A stretch of 64,000 bases of DNA from Angiostrongylus vasorum (Eukaryota; Nematoda; Chromadorea; Rhabditida; Metastrongylidae). The stretch spans positions 1 through 64,000 of the forward strand of contig JADANN010000160.1 of the NCBI GenBank assembly GCA_018806985.1, written 5' to 3'. The notes under the pieces were generated by a model. It made no database searches, was not told the origin of the DNA, and saw nothing but the letters and a program-made list of their open reading frames with translations. Of this stretch, positions 10,469 through 21,646 are shown in pieces; position 1 is the first letter of the stretch, and every line of letters starts with the position of its first letter. Made by a program: the position numbers and the translations under genes.

Positions 10469-10702
10469 TCATGTTAACTGTTTCTTAACTGTAGAAAAAA
10501 TAAACGTATCAAGAAGGACTAGACTACTATCAGCACCAGTAGGTATGAGCGACTTTAACTTCTTTGGGATGAGGTGGCAATCGCAGAGCGAAGACAAAAA
10601 ATGTGCTCGCCTAAAATCGTAAATATTCTGAACGACGAGCAAAAGTTCACCAATATAGTTAAAGATAGTTCTTAATTTGCAACGGATGCGAACATTCTCC
10701 AT
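10469..10702 (-). CDS. Hypothetical ORF, 77 aa
   Basis: True ATG at 10702. The frame includes FNYIGELLLVVQNIYDF and a basic HLIPKKLKSLIP. No homology recognised and no upstream promoter or splice evidence; could be chance. Confidence 0.2.
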   Translation of the reverse strand: MENVRIRCKLRTIFNYIGELLLVVQNIYDFRRAHFLSSLCDCHLIPKKLKSLIPTGADSSLVLLDTFIFSTVKKQLT

Positions 10703-10783
10703 TTTGCCGGTTTTATAACAATAATCGCCATTATTGTAGGCTACTGAGCTGACACGAGGTTGTTATATAACTTTTATTTCGCT

Positions 10784-10812
10784 AATGTTTCGACGTCTTC
10801 GTCTTCTTCAGA
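10784..10812 (-). ncRNA. Hammerhead ribozyme core-like motif
   Basis: Minus strand: CTGAAGA (fits CUGANGA, 10811-10805), then a 4-bp hairpin GACG-AAGA-CGTC as stem II, then GAAAC (10791-10787). All conserved core residues are present. Known: Penelope-like elements carry hammerhead motifs in their terminal repeats. Stems I and III could not be closed by eye and no cleavage triplet is certain, so activity is unproven. A 111-codon minus frame (11150-10815) ends just upstream but is not recognised. Confidence 0.4.
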
Positions 10813-11082
10813 GTTTACGATCTGAGTCGGATGATCCACGTGTAGTCGTTCTTGCGATGTGTGTGTGTGTTTATTGTCGCAAACATTCGAATCCAATGGG
10901 GTTGAGCTCCGATCGAATGGAGAACTTCACTCGACGATGCCATTTTATACAGGACGGACGTTGATCTAAATCTTATTGGAATATTTATTGGCGAAAATGC
11001 GCCGTAGTTTTTCAGCAGCTTCTTCGACACAACACAAGGGTAAGAATATTGTGGTACGGCGGCGATATTGATTATACCTAAG

Positions 11083-12210
11083 CAGAACTTAGAATTACCT
11101 AAAATGAGGAAGAGTTCAACAGTTCCTTGTGGAAGCCGGGCCACAAGCAAACCTACATTGTCTATGAGCCCTCTCAGTGATTGCGTGCTTGCCAGGACCT
11201 ATAAACGTAAACGAACTCATGCTAAAAAATTTTGGACGCCCTTTGTAAAGCGAAAGTAGCCGAAGTAACAGCACTGCTGGACGACGAGTGCATATGTGAG
11301 GTTTCACAGGATCAGGTCAAAGTGCGCAGTGGGTGACACTCCACAACTGATGTAGTTACCTTGTTAGTATTGAGCTATTCTGATGTTGCCCAAGAACTAC
11401 GCTCATATTCCAACTTCACAATTAACTTTTTAAACTAACTGGTCGAACTCTAATGAGTAATGAGGTGGTTAGTTGAGTCCCATGCAGTCAAGCTGTCAGG
11501 TATAAGATAGCGATATCTTAGTGTAGCTTGCTTTATCTGTAGAAAAAATGACTGGGACTGGGAAATAATGAAAACGCTCGGCTAAATGGTTGCGCAGAAA
11601 AAGTGTATGGCTCCTCGAGCGACCACATCAAGAATTGTGAATCACATTCACAATAACATACAGAGCACTCCATGTTAATCACTTAACTGTCAGCCAATAC
11701 ACCCAGAAAGTCACTAAGCGCTGTAACAGATCGAAAGAGAACCTACGATATTCAGTACATAACAAGACGGATTACTAGTAATGCCGTGCAGAAAAAACAC
11801 TGGAGACGTGCAGAGACACTTGGATGTATCCGTTGAGGAAAGAACGTTTGACGAACCTCATCAAGATGATGATTTGGTAAGGACAATGGGAGAAGGCGGT
11901 CGCATGAAAAGGTTAAGAACTAGCAGTTTTCAATTAAAAAAACTTTCACTATGCGAGTTAATGGCAGATAAACTTCGACTTTTTTTCGACGATGAAGATG
12001 CAGTGCTGAGATAAAGGTGCTGGTGATGCTACTATTTATAGTAATTTCCAAACAGCACTCTATTACATTTCAGCTAAACCTTCCCAAATAAGCTCTAAGT
12101 GTCTGCTAGTAAAAGTGGTTAGCATCGCAGCTACCAAAGTTCATTTACACGAAATTAAGGTCACTCACCCTCCAGCGTGGCGTGTTCTGCGGAAGACGTG
12201 GAGGTTTTAA
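11083..12210 (+). CDS. Candidate plus-strand gene, three exon-like blocks
   Basis: Block 1, 11083-11255: acceptor ...ACCTAAG, 57 codons, basic end (RTYKRKRTHAKKFW), donor AAA|GTAGCC. Block 2, 11792-12014: in phase with block 1, acceptor ...CCGTGCAG, reads HLDVSVEERTFDEPHQDDDL with a GTAAGG donor at 11880, and stays open to TAA at 12014. Block 3, 12074-12210: acceptor ...TTACATTTCAG, 44 residues then TAA. The block 2/3 phase is unresolved. A competing frame near 11226-11328 (VAEVTALLDDECICEVSQDQ) weakens block 1. No family recognised. Confidence 0.3.
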
Positions 12211-12944
12211 AGGAGCGGTAACTGCCATCGTCATAGTTTAACAGCTTGGAGCGTATAGATTAACTGCGGAAAAGCTGAACAACAGAAATATTTTACTTCA
12301 AATTTGCCATTCAAAAAAATCGAGGTCTGCTCCTAAAGATGCAATGTCTGGCAAAGTCAAAATCACTATTTTTTATTTATTTATTTATTTTTTTTGAAGC
12401 GACAGAGGAACACTTGTTCTTATTATTTCAAAAGTTGCTTGTAATAAAATTGAGGCTTCGCTCTGAGTGCTATTTAGCAGGTTGGATTTTACTTGAAGAG
12501 GATTTTTTTTTACTAAGAGTTGCTGCTTCACCAAAGATTTTTTTGTGGGACACTCACTTCGATAAATGTTCCTGTTGGTTCGCAATGGGAGTAATCAGTT
12601 ATGTATTGACTTCAAAAAACTGTTGCTTCTCATACCGGTGACTAATAGTGAGTAGGAGGACGAGTAAGGTAACCCTGTTGGATCTACCACTGATAAATTG
12701 TTCTGCTTTTGCACAACATTGTACTCGAATTTGGTTCCCGAGTTCGCGAAAATGTTTACTGCCAGGTGTTGGTAATGGATTTATTCAAAATGAAAATTTC
12801 AGATATGATTAACTCCACTCGTTCTACAGTCAGAGATTAGACAAACCCTCTTAATTAGGATGTCTAATTAAAGAAACGACGGAAATCTATCGTAAGTATC
12901 GTAGTCTCATTTCACTTGGTCGCATATAGTGGAGGATTGGTTAA
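12211..12944. other. No clear gene; AT-rich spacer
   Basis: Contains a (TTTA)n-like run near 12370 and overlapping 66-100 codon frames on both strands at 12339-12641 that lack convincing composition or splice signals. Confidence 0.4.
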
Positions 12945-13226
12945 AATAAATAAAGGATAAAGCTCTTGGCGTTGGTCAATCTCTGAGAGATGCGCCATGC
13001 ATTCGACTTCATTAAGTATCGTTTGGAGGTGATTGGATGCATACCTGGCCTTTACAATGATATAATCGCGATGGACTATCGATGTATGTGCTGCTATCCT
13101 CCCATACAACTCTGATAGCAATTTGCCGACCCTGGAGGGAATGGAAGGCTTGGTGGGCCATTGGCGCGGGGACCGATCCCACGTGTGTGTTGCAGGGCGC
13201 CTCAGACCACTGCGCCACGGAGGACT
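12945..13226 (-). mobile_element. SINE-A
   Basis: Minus-strand head GTGGCGCAGTGGTCTGAGGC, B-box-like GGGATCGGTCCC, the CATACAACTCTGATAGCAA variant of the core block, and a tail of TTTATCCTTTATTTATTTT. Confidence 0.8.
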
Positions 13227-13824
13227 GGTTAGGGTAACAAATTATGGCTTGCTTCAACGTATATGGCTCGGAGACAACGGCGACTGAATTCGAACCTTTT
13301 GATGATGGGGTGGAGAGTAGCGGTAGAAGAGTCATCTTTGAAAGAATTAAACCTTTCGATCTACCGTCACTGTCTTCCTGTTTCATACGCTGCTGTACTG
13401 GCGCATTGGTTACTCATACCAACGTATTTATTCATATTCTCATGCATTAACGTCACTTTCATAGCTATAGTGGCAACACACTCCCTCAGTATGGGCATCT
13501 ACACATGTGTGTTTCTCTATGCTGATAATCCTACACATGTGTGTTTCTCTATGCTGATAATCTTTACTTCTATCAGTTCATCGTTGTCACATCAGTCTCA
13601 TTCTAACGCTTCCACGTAGGTCACACGCAAAACTGCTCTCTAAGGGAACATACCAGCCAGCATATACTTTACTGCATTCCATGTAACGGCTGAACTCAAT
13701 TGGTGGTTATCATCATCCAGTCCTTTACTCGGGAAGTTAATGCTCCTTATGGCACTTAAAAGCTAGCAATCACGTATATTTGGTTTCACATTAATAAGTG
13801 AATCTCATATACCAACCTCGCATT
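13227..13824. other. Ambiguous coding stretch and spacer
   Basis: 13244-13386 is open on both strands (plus: NVYGSETTATEFEPFDDGVE; minus: KQEDSDGRSKGLILSKMTLL). Neither has decisive splice sites, so no gene is called. A 33-bp duplication sits at 13502-13567; the rest shows nothing. Confidence 0.35.
13502..13567. repeat. 33-bp tandem duplication
   Basis: Two adjacent copies of a unit with ACACATGTGTGTTTCTCTAT then GCTGATAATC. Confidence 0.85.
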
Positions 13825-14080
13825 GACTAGACAAGATCAGTTTATAAGATTATGTAAATAAATATATCAACTATCTACGCTGAGGTTTACAGAAAGGCGG
13901 TGTTTTGAGTTACTCTGGAGTCTTTATGTTTCCATCAATACGTTCTTTTATGTGGACGCAAAGTGATCTACTCGTTCCCCCTGTTGTATTCTTCACTGCA
14001 TGCCTTACATGAAATAAAACAGATTGCACCTGAGCTCATGCAATCCCCGTCTCTCCCGTTAGGACAGATTGCAAAATGTT
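13825..14080 (-). mobile_element. Penelope-like element fragment
   Basis: Minus strand 14080-13920 matches the GIY-YIG-region coding sequence of the PLE at 24.3-25.1 kb (CCTAACGGGAGAGACGGGGA; then GCATGCAGTGAAGAATAC). It joins at about 13915 to a plus-orientation piece with GATCAGTTTATAAGATTATG, which is also found at 43.4 kb. The inverted junction is typical of PLE terminal rearrangements. Confidence 0.6.
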
Positions 14081-14127
14081 ATGAGCTGCACCAACGATAA
14101 TAGAGACCGTTGCGAACTAATTGGTAG

Positions 14128-14278
14128 TGACGACTTGGGGGCAGACTTTGGCCACAATGATCTCGGGATTCCAAGGAACCACAGTGGCTTAGCCAGCAAA
14201 TCTCCGAAAAATGAAGATTATGCTAGTGCCCACACAACCAGTGAGGACGGGCCATTCAAGTATCAAGTGAACTTAAGG
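14128..14278 (+). mobile_element. SINE-D 3' fragment
   Basis: Shares GGCAGACTTTGGCCA, GGGATTCCAAGGAACCAC, CTTAGCCAGCAAATCTCC and the 3' end GAGGACGGGCCATTCAAGTA TCAAGT with the full copies at 57.9 and 58.7 kb. 5' truncated. Confidence 0.75.
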
Positions 14279-14307
14279 GTAAGAAGAGAACATGGCAGAA
14301 CACTTGT

Positions 14308-15140
14308 CTGATGAATCCCTTTTTGTCTAACATAGAGAAATTGTAGCCACAAGGAAAATCAATGGTCACGCAGCGTTGCCGATGATCCGCTACAAAGACA
14401 ACAGAAGGAGGGCGATTTCGCTGTAATTGTACACGATTTCTCTCTAGCGACAGTACCGAACACTTATGTGAACAGTATCACAGCTATAAGTATTTCGCAT
14501 TATTATTTTTGGTGGTTGATAAGGCTCTAAACCATGTTTTTCAATATAAGAGGGCAGTTCAGCTGACGACTCCAAGAAGGCGATCATCAGGGCTTGAACT
14601 ACTGAACACTTCTCGGTTGAAATGACTGTGAGAAAGACAGATGTTAAACTGCCAAAGGATAGGAATGAGACGACATGACGAGCACACACAACTCATCTTT
14701 CAAATCCATGCACCACCGCACCAAATCGTCCTTAGCGGAGAAAGTTAAGTGAATTTTGTTAGGAAACATTGATAATGATACGATTCCCCTCAAGTCGCCG
14801 GTAGTTTGATTGGTATGAGAACTTCACTTTAATGGGACTACTGATGATTTCGGTTTATCTGTCACCATTCTTTGTAACACTTGAGAAATCGGACAACTTG
14901 ATGTATATGGAGTTGAGTAACTCTCATTGCGATTATCGACACCTAGAGGTGATCCGTATTCAATGGAGCTATCTAAAATGAGTTTCCTTAAACGGCAGGT
15001 TGTAATGAGTGGTTCTATAGCTTTGGTAATAGTGGCATATTCTAACGGGATTGAGACGGCGCTACATCAGGTATCATCAGCTTTCTTCTTCGTGGCTGCA
15101 GTTTTATGGAAGCCACCGAAGAAAAAATGCCAAAATTTAT
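14308..15140. repeat. Tandem duplication, unit 1 (833 bp)
   Basis: Aligns over its whole length with 15141-15975, including ACATAGAGAA, GATGATCCGCTACAAAGACA and ACGGCAGGTTGTAATGAGTG. Identity is high but with many substitutions and indels, so it is a head-to-tail duplication of moderate age. Confidence 0.85.
14444..14769 (-). pseudogene. Frameshifted copy of the 15282-15620 ORF
   Basis: Starts MFPNKIHLTFSAKDDLVRWC like its partner, but a one-base deletion in ...CCTTTGGCAG-TTTAACATC shifts the frame. Downstream the original frame resumes (SSAELPSYIEKHG; IIMRNTYSCDT). The signature is one damaged paralogue beside an intact one. Confidence 0.4.
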
Positions 15141-15975
15141 CTAATGAATCGCTTTCTTTCTGACTAACATAGAGAATCCGTAGCCATAAGGAAAACCAGT
15201 GGTCAAGCAGCGTTGCAGATGATCCGCTACAAAGACAAATGGAGGGAAGACGATTTCGCTTTAATTGCGTGCTAGGTGATTCTAGCGACTTTTGAGAACA
15301 GTCGTGTGAAAAGTATCACGGCTACAAGTACTTCGCATTACTATTCTTAGTAGTTGTCGAACCTCTCGGCCATGCTTTTCAATACGAGATAAACCAAATA
15401 GTTTAGGAGATGACTTACAGAGAGCGATCGCAATGGCCTCAGGTCTTAAAATACTGGATACTCCAGTTAAAGTGATTGTGAGACAGACAGATGTTAAAAA
15501 TGCCAAAAGATAGGAATGAGACGACACGACGAGCACAGACAACTCATCTTTCAAATCCATGCACCACCGCACCACATCGCCTTTAGCGGAAAAATTTAAG
15601 TGAATTTTGTTAGGAAACATGGATAATGATATGATTCCCTCAAGTCGACGGCAGTTTGATTAGTATGACATTTTTTACTTTAATGGGACTACTGATGATT
15701 TGGTTTATCTGTCACCATTCTTTGTAACACTTGAGAAATCGGACTACCTGATGTATATGGAGTTGAGTAACTCTCATTGCGATAATCGACACCTGGACGC
15801 GATCCGTATTCAATGGAGCCATCTAAAATGAGTTTCTTCAACGGCAGGTTGTAATGAGTGGTTCTATAGCTTTGGTAATAGTGGCATATTCTAGTCGGAT
15901 AGAGACAATACTTAGATTAGGTGTCATCAGCTTTCCTCTACATCGGTGCAATTTTACAAAAGCAGCCAAAGAAGG
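15141..15975. repeat. Tandem duplication, unit 2
   Basis: Second copy of the 830-bp unit; see unit 1 at 14308. It carries the intact 112-codon minus-strand ORF. Confidence 0.85.
15282..15620 (-). CDS. Hypothetical protein, 112 aa, one putative TM helix
   Basis: ATG at 15620. Residues ~36-58 are hydrophobic (SYLLAFLTSVCLTITLTG), followed by a polar basic half with SRIEKHGREVRQLLRIVMRS. The paralogue in unit 1 keeps IEKHG and the (I/V)MR(S/N)T-x-S-x-DT segment, suggesting past selection on this frame. A GTAAGT inside unit 2 is not conserved in unit 1, so it is probably not a splice site. Family unknown. Confidence 0.4.
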   Translation of the reverse strand: MFPNKIHLNFSAKGDVVRWCMDLKDELSVLVVSSHSYLLAFLTSVCLTITLTGVSSILRPEAIAIALCKSSPKLFGLSRIEKHGREVRQLLRIVMRSTCSRDTFHTTVLKSR

Positions 15976-16464
15976 GGCCGGGAAGATTTATAACACAAGT
16001 CGATATGTATAGGTTATACTAAGGCTTCGTTGATATTTCTAACAATACCACCAACAAGAGTCGGCTTCCTTTGACAAGTGTCAATCACTATTTCAACAAA
16101 TACCCTGTTGTGACAAATAGAAGTCCTACAAAAAATGCCTGGAGAATACTGGAGAATGGATAAAACGGCAAGTGAATAAAAGCACTAGGTACCTGATAAG
16201 AAGTGCTCCATATCCGTAAGGAGACCACTGGAATACTTCAATGGAAGCTCTTAAATGTGATGTGTGAAGAAGCTAGATTGAATAAAAAACAATAAAGCTC
16301 ATGATAAACAATTCAAACTCGATATGGCCAGCATGTTGCCTCATGTTCAACTGCATGATCATTGGAAGGCAGAATTTCAGATATTAGTTCCGATTTTCTG
16401 AAGCCACTCCATCACATGACGTCTTCTTCGAAACTCTGGGCTTCAAATTTTTTGTGGCAGCCAA
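15976..16464. other. Spacer, nothing recognised
   Basis: No splice-supported frame and no known repeat block. An AATAAA-like string near 16280 has no gene next to it. Confidence 0.4.
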
Positions 16465-18075
16465 ATTCAATTCTTCGTCGGAACCAGTGACAGTAGAGAA
16501 GTCAATGGAGTTGCACTCTCGTTAACATGAGTTTGGTCAAGTCGTCAGTCGTCATGAGTCGTCAACATGAACATCGTCTGAAGAACGTGAGATTGGGACC
16601 CACGGATTAAAATGGAACGAGCAGGATGAGCGACTGTTCAAATTTATCATTACGAATAAGACCATCCATGGCAAACTCGCAATCCCAGAAGCCCTATTGT
16701 CAACACTGGACGTGGGATCTCAGAATGAAGAATACCAATAGCGAAATGGGCTATTTCATTGTAAACTGAAGGTTTTGCCTGACAGACGTCGCTGTTGCTC
16801 CAAAAATTGCACATGAGGTCATACCATGGCTTTGTTTGTGCAAAATCTCATTTCTCGCGGAAAAGAAAAGAAACTACTCAGTTCAAAGAACGAATTCAAA
16901 AAGCAACATAAGCGGGATTTATTTAGTTCATTGGTCGACTGTTAAGACGATGTCCTTTCTGATAAGGTTGAAGGAAAGAGCGACCGGCTTACTCAACATG
17001 TTCAGTTAACATTAGAAAGGCTGAAATTTAGAATCTCTCCTAAAGATGTCTATCTATAGAAACACATGGGCTGATAAGACACTGTGGAATCACACGAGCT
17101 AATGTCAACTGCTAACTCACGCGGGCAGTAACGACGCAGGCAAGCGATAAATGAAGATCTTAAGAAGGGAAGTGCAGTAGTTGTTGTCAAAGCAGAAAAG
17201 GCTTCTAAAAACACTGCCCAAGCCCATCGAAACCTCATCAATCACAAAATCGAGATGATTTGCCCTCCAACGTTCAGAAGCAGTTGCTTCCAGAAAGGCA
17301 ACGAAGAAGATCATTCTTGACTGCTACTCTGACCTCTTTAAGAGCCATGTCTTCCAGTCCTCAAACGAATTGAAAGAAGACGAATATGTCGTCTCACTGG
17401 TTCCCCCCTTCTGAAATGCGACCTATTGCATCGTGGGTTAAAACGTGGACAATACCTGACCTAGACATGATAGCACCTGAACACCTGGAAAACTTTCCGC
17501 TAGCCCTCATCAACGCAATAGCTGAGCTCTTCACACGTTACCTGCCTGAATGCAATGTCCCTCCTCAGTGGAAGACCAGCAGGACCGTGTTATTGTTCGA
17601 GAAGGGTGACCTACACGATATCGGCAACTATCGCCCAATCTGCTTGCTGTCTGTCGTCTACAAACTTTTCGCTCGAGTCATCCTAAACTGGATTGGCAAA
17701 ACACTCGACGAAGTGCAGCCATGTGAGCAAGCAGGGTTTCGAGAAGGATTCAGCACGATGGACCAAATTTTTTCAGAATGCAGAGTTGCTACTTAATGGA
17801 AGGCCGGGAGGACTGTGTCATTGCTCAAGATGTGTAAACTCGACGATGTTAGCAACTACCGCCCAATCCGCTTGATGTCTGTATCCTACAATTTCATCAG
17901 TCTTCCTAAACGTCATGCTAAACTGCATTCATAGAAGAATGAACGAAGGACGGCGGGTGAACGATTTTCGCATAATAACAATATATATTGGAAATATCGC
18001 GAGAGTACAAGAGACCTCTCTTTCTCATATTCACCGATTTGAAGAAGTCTTTTGCTTCAAGAACTGTTTTTGTTG
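16465..18075 (+). mobile_element. RTE-B relic with internally repeated RT segment
   Basis: 16465-16760 is endonuclease debris (GACAGTAGAGAAGTCAATGG; GATTGGGACCCACGG; CACTGGACGTGGGATCTCAG). 17386-17790 is reverse transcriptase: APEHLENFPLALINAIAELF, QWKTSRTVLLFEKGDLHDIG, NYRPICLLSVVYKLFARVIL, and EQAGFREGFSTMDQ. At 17790 the sequence returns to the QWKAGRTVSLLK...NYRPIRLMSVSYN motif, a second diverged copy ending near 18075 at a PLE. Many stops and frameshifts; dead. Confidence 0.85.
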
Positions 18076-18720
18076 AGATGATGCAAGGTTGGCAAAAAAG
18101 TTACTGTCGTTGTTGTTATCGTAGTTGTTTTTGTTGTTGTTGTTTTTACTGTTGTTGTTGTCGTGGCGGTGGTTGTGGTTCGATGGCTGATGTTTCCAGG
18201 AGATCACCTTGCTCACACCCTCGACTTATTTTACGTAACAGTGGCCTTATTATTCGATGATATATGTATATACATAGTATAAATGAAGATCTAACATATA
18301 TATGAACAAAACTTTGTTTAAAAACTATGTTGCTGCGAATGGGACCACCTGTGTGTTGTTCACGTGGGATTACGAGTGAGTCTCACCCAGGTCAAAAACG
18401 TTTTGAAAAAAAGGAGCCAGACAACGTGCGATAGTGAGACATTCGTCTTTGCTGTGCATCTTTGGCTTTTAAAATTCATGCAAAACGTTTCAAGAGTCTC
18501 CGCGTTGAAGTATTTGATTCCAGTGCTATAATTCGGACAGTGACTTGAAAATTATCACCACCGTGCTTTTGCGCGCTATGTATACCTAGAAGAGCACTTT
18601 TGAGGTTTTCATGTTTCAATCTAGACCTTTTTTTGTGCGGCTAACCGTCTATCTGTCTTCCCAACAAAGTCTTCACCGCATGCCTTAAATGAGATAAAGT
18701 AGTTTATGATCCGATTTAGA
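18075..18720 (-). mobile_element. Penelope-like element fragment
   Basis: Minus strand from 18720: a degraded GIY-YIG coding region with GCCTTAAATGAG... and CACTATCGCACGTTGTCTGG, then the terminal-repeat part with a GTT-rich triplet run (18095-18180) and TTACGTAAAATAAGTC. Parallel in order to 24340-25100. Confidence 0.65.
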
Positions 18721-18975
18721 TATCATCACAATAATTTGTAGAGGAACTAGCCGGAGTTTTCAGATTTTAACGTTTATTTGTGCAAACAAATGAAAGGGTA
18801 ATGCATCGATTAAATGGTGCTCTTCTACTAACAAGTGCACGAAGTGATTCAAGATGTCAAGCATCTTCCGATGAAATTTTCCTGAAACGATTCAGTGCAC
18901 TTAAAACAAGCTATTCTTGATCATTCAGTTTAGTTCGTACTGAACTCGTCATTTTTCTCATAGCGCCCACATGAA

Positions 18976-19252
18976 GGGATAAAAAGGACAAAGCTCTCAG
19001 CGTTGATCAATCCCTGAGAAATGCGCCATGCATTCGACATCGTTCGGAGGTGATTGAATGCATATCTGGCCTATACAAAGACTCACGGTGGACTACCGAT
19101 GTATCGAGCCAGTGCTGCCATCCTCTCAGACAAGTCTGGCACCAATTTTTCCAACATCGGAGGGATTGAAGGCTTGGTGAGCCATGGATGCGGGGATCGA
19201 TTCCACGTATGTGTCGCAGTGGCTCCTCCCACCATTGCGCCACACGCGGCCC
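18976..19252 (-). mobile_element. SINE-A
   Basis: Complete: head GCGTGTGGCGCAATGGTGGG, B-box-like GGAATCGATCCCC, CAGACTTGTCTGAGAGGATG, tail GAGCTTTGTCCTTTTTATCC. Confidence 0.8.
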
Positions 19253-19317
19253 TTCAGCTTAACTAGGTTTAATGCCGACTTCTGCTACCCAGAGCAATCC
19301 TGTTGACGAGTTATTAC

Positions 19318-19494
19318 AATGACTCGCCGTGGCCTATTGATGCATCAAACCAATGCTGCTATCCTCTAAGACAAGTCTGGTCCAATTAGCTGACCCCCGT
19401 GGGATGGAAATCTTGGTGGGCCATGGGCGCGATGATCGATTCCACGTTTGTGTTGCAAGGCGCCTCCAACCACTGCGCCACACGCACCCTAGCA
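19318..19494 (-). mobile_element. SINE-A, 5' part
   Basis: Head and core of SINE-A (GCGTGTGGCGCAGTGGTTGG; GGAATCGATCATCG), ending at the GACTCGCC position. It lacks the 3' third and stands in tandem with the copy at 18976. Confidence 0.75.
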
Positions 19495-19581
19495 CCCACA
19501 TACTATTTTCATTTCCTATAAAAAAGTACCTGCAAATCAAAGTCAACAACGTATAAAAAAAGATAAAATATAGTAAATCAG

Positions 19582-20692
19582 AAGACGGGGATTTCTCTGA
19601 ACGAATGTGCGAGCAGTTACGGAGTATCCGGCAACTTAAGCTGGATACTTCTCGTTCTAAAGCAACCTTTTGTCACCAATTATTTCTTTTTCTTAAATCA
19701 GGTTGATATTTTTTAAACACGATCATAGTTGACAAAATTATGTAAACCTCAGTGAATCCTTCATTCATTTTGTGGTCTCGCATCCATCATACCCGAAGGT
19801 CTTCGGATTTGCATGTAGCTTTTATCTGCTACTTGAGCACTTCATCTTCATAAATTTCATTGGATGCTGCTCAAGTTGATTTTCGCTGAAATCCCTGTGT
19901 AGCTGTACCATTCCTAGTTCTTTACCGTAGGATGTCGACAATTTTCGTGAGTCGGGGAGGGCTCTTCCCAAAAACATATGGGACCAATTTACCGACCCAG
20001 GTTGGATGGGAACTCGTTGCCCCCGACGCAGAGTCGCGCCAGGAACCATTCATTCATCACTACACAGGTTTTTTTTTGAACCACTGTGTTCTCCGTTCCT
20101 ACGTCAGTTAACTAGATAGAGCAAAAATTACATTAACGAGTACGTTCTGTATCGAAAATGACAGCAGATAAAAGTGTTCATAGCAGTTTAACTTATAATA
20201 GATGTTCGATTGAAGTATTTTGCAGGTTGTTTCTCACGGAGAAAACTGCTGAGAAGCCGGCTTTTGAGTTGTGGTAAAATCGCTTCGCTACACTTCCCAT
20301 TGTTGGAACTTGAAAGCGCATTTTTTGTGACTGTTTCTGAAAACAGAACGTCATTTTTTCATCAGAGTTTTTTAACGTTTAATTAATTTTTCATGACAAA
20401 TCCGGTTTTTCCATAACTGACTATAATGCCCTCAGTCTTTGGACTATTTCAGAAGTCCAGAGCCTTATTCATCCAAGAGAGTTTGCTCTGTCCCATTAAT
20501 CTTTCATGAAATTATTACGCAGCATCCTTCCAGATGTAAGTACATTTAGAACACATTTAGAACTAAACATTCAAAGAATTGACAAATGAGATTTATGCTG
20601 GTGGAATTCTCGAAGAAAGAGAGGCAGCTGAAAGCATGAACATTGTATGGAGGAGCGCCATAGTGTCATATTGGGTGAAGATCCCTTGTTAA
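19582..20692 (+). CDS. Candidate host gene 3' exons
   Basis: Exon 19582-19701: acceptor ...AGTAAATCAG, 39 codons including SERMCEQLRSIRQLKLDTSR. Exon 20453-20535: acceptor ...GACTATTTCAG, 27 codons, donor GTAAGT. A final block ending TAA at 20692 reads YAGGILEEREAAESMNIVWR, with AATAAA at 20787-20792. Exon phases are not all reconciled, so the model is partial. Unknown family; chance frames remain possible. Confidence 0.3.
19895..20042 (-). mobile_element. SINE-A-like, very diverged
   Basis: Retains the order of CCAATTTACCGACCC, a GGATGG block and a GCGACTCTGCG head. Overlaps the intron of the neighbouring plus-strand exon model. A similar very old piece lies at 28650-28800. Confidence 0.35.
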
Positions 20693-21090
20693 TTTGCTTC
20701 CAAGTTACAAATATGATCCTTAAAGCCATGTAGTGAAGGAGGTAAATTTAAGGGGTTCACGAAAAGCCAGAATTCTATAGTGATGAAATAAAATTGGTTC
20801 TACCCTATAGTGGCTTTTTCGTTTGGGAGCCATATATGACAACGTGAGATTTGAGATTAATCACTAAGGCAAATCCTAGATCTTAAACGGAGAAAAAGTA
20901 AATGTTGACTAGGGAAGAACTTGACCACTTACGTTGAGATTGAATTTACAAAAAATGGATAGGTTAGACTGAGTTGTGACGTTAGTGACAAAATGAACCT
21001 TTTCTATATTAAAGACAGGCAACCTTTTCCGTACAGACAATATTTACCTTTCCAGAGAACATTCAACGAAACATTTACATTAATTCGTAG

Positions 21091-21297
21091 GCCACTATAT
21101 TGAAGACGAATATTCCCAATGAGGCTGCTTTAATACCTACGCTAGTAGAGCTTGCTTTGCTTTACGTTTATTCTGTCCATTTCATGTTTTTGTATCCAAC
21201 GATTCCATTTCACCGTCAAATGGCTTATTGCAAATTCACCTGGATTACCTATTCATTACCAGGCGATCAAAAAGTAGGGCATCAAAGTGAAAATATT
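21091..21297 (+). CDS. Exon-like ORF with a hydrophobic segment
   Basis: Acceptor ...AATTCGTAG, 69 codons in phase 0, strong donor ATT|GTAAGT. A possible TM segment (TLVELALLYVYSVHFMFLY) precedes a polar end. It could belong with the exons ending at 20692 only if that stop is wrong. Unknown. Confidence 0.3.
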
Positions 21298-21646
21298 GTA
21301 AGTGAAGCAGTTTTGGTTAATCCCGTGTACTAAATACTAAAAGATGAACTGATCGCATGTTTTGAATTCTCTCGCCAACGTAGATGTCATGTCAGCGTTG
21401 GCTTTTTGAAAAGCTATCCTCTACATTTAATAATTTATAAAATCCTCTTTTTGACGTGGTTGATCACTCGCCACGGACAACGTCAACGGCTTCCCCTTCT
21501 TCCTCCTATTCGCATTCATCAATCCCCTTGACAAAAAGCATATGACGTTGCAAAGAGAAAGCAGTAAATTATTAAATGAAACTATAAAATTATTAGAAGT
21601 GTTAATGAGAAGGAATGAGGCTGGAAGAAAGGGAGAACGGTCCTTG

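Noticed and set aside
13502..13567. CRISPR-like or satellite array
   Set aside because: Only two adjacent copies without spacers; a simple duplication in a eukaryotic context.
18031..18260. Cys-rich or Asn-rich ORFs around 18.1 kb
   Set aside because: Products of a GTT/GTC triplet run in a PLE terminal repeat.
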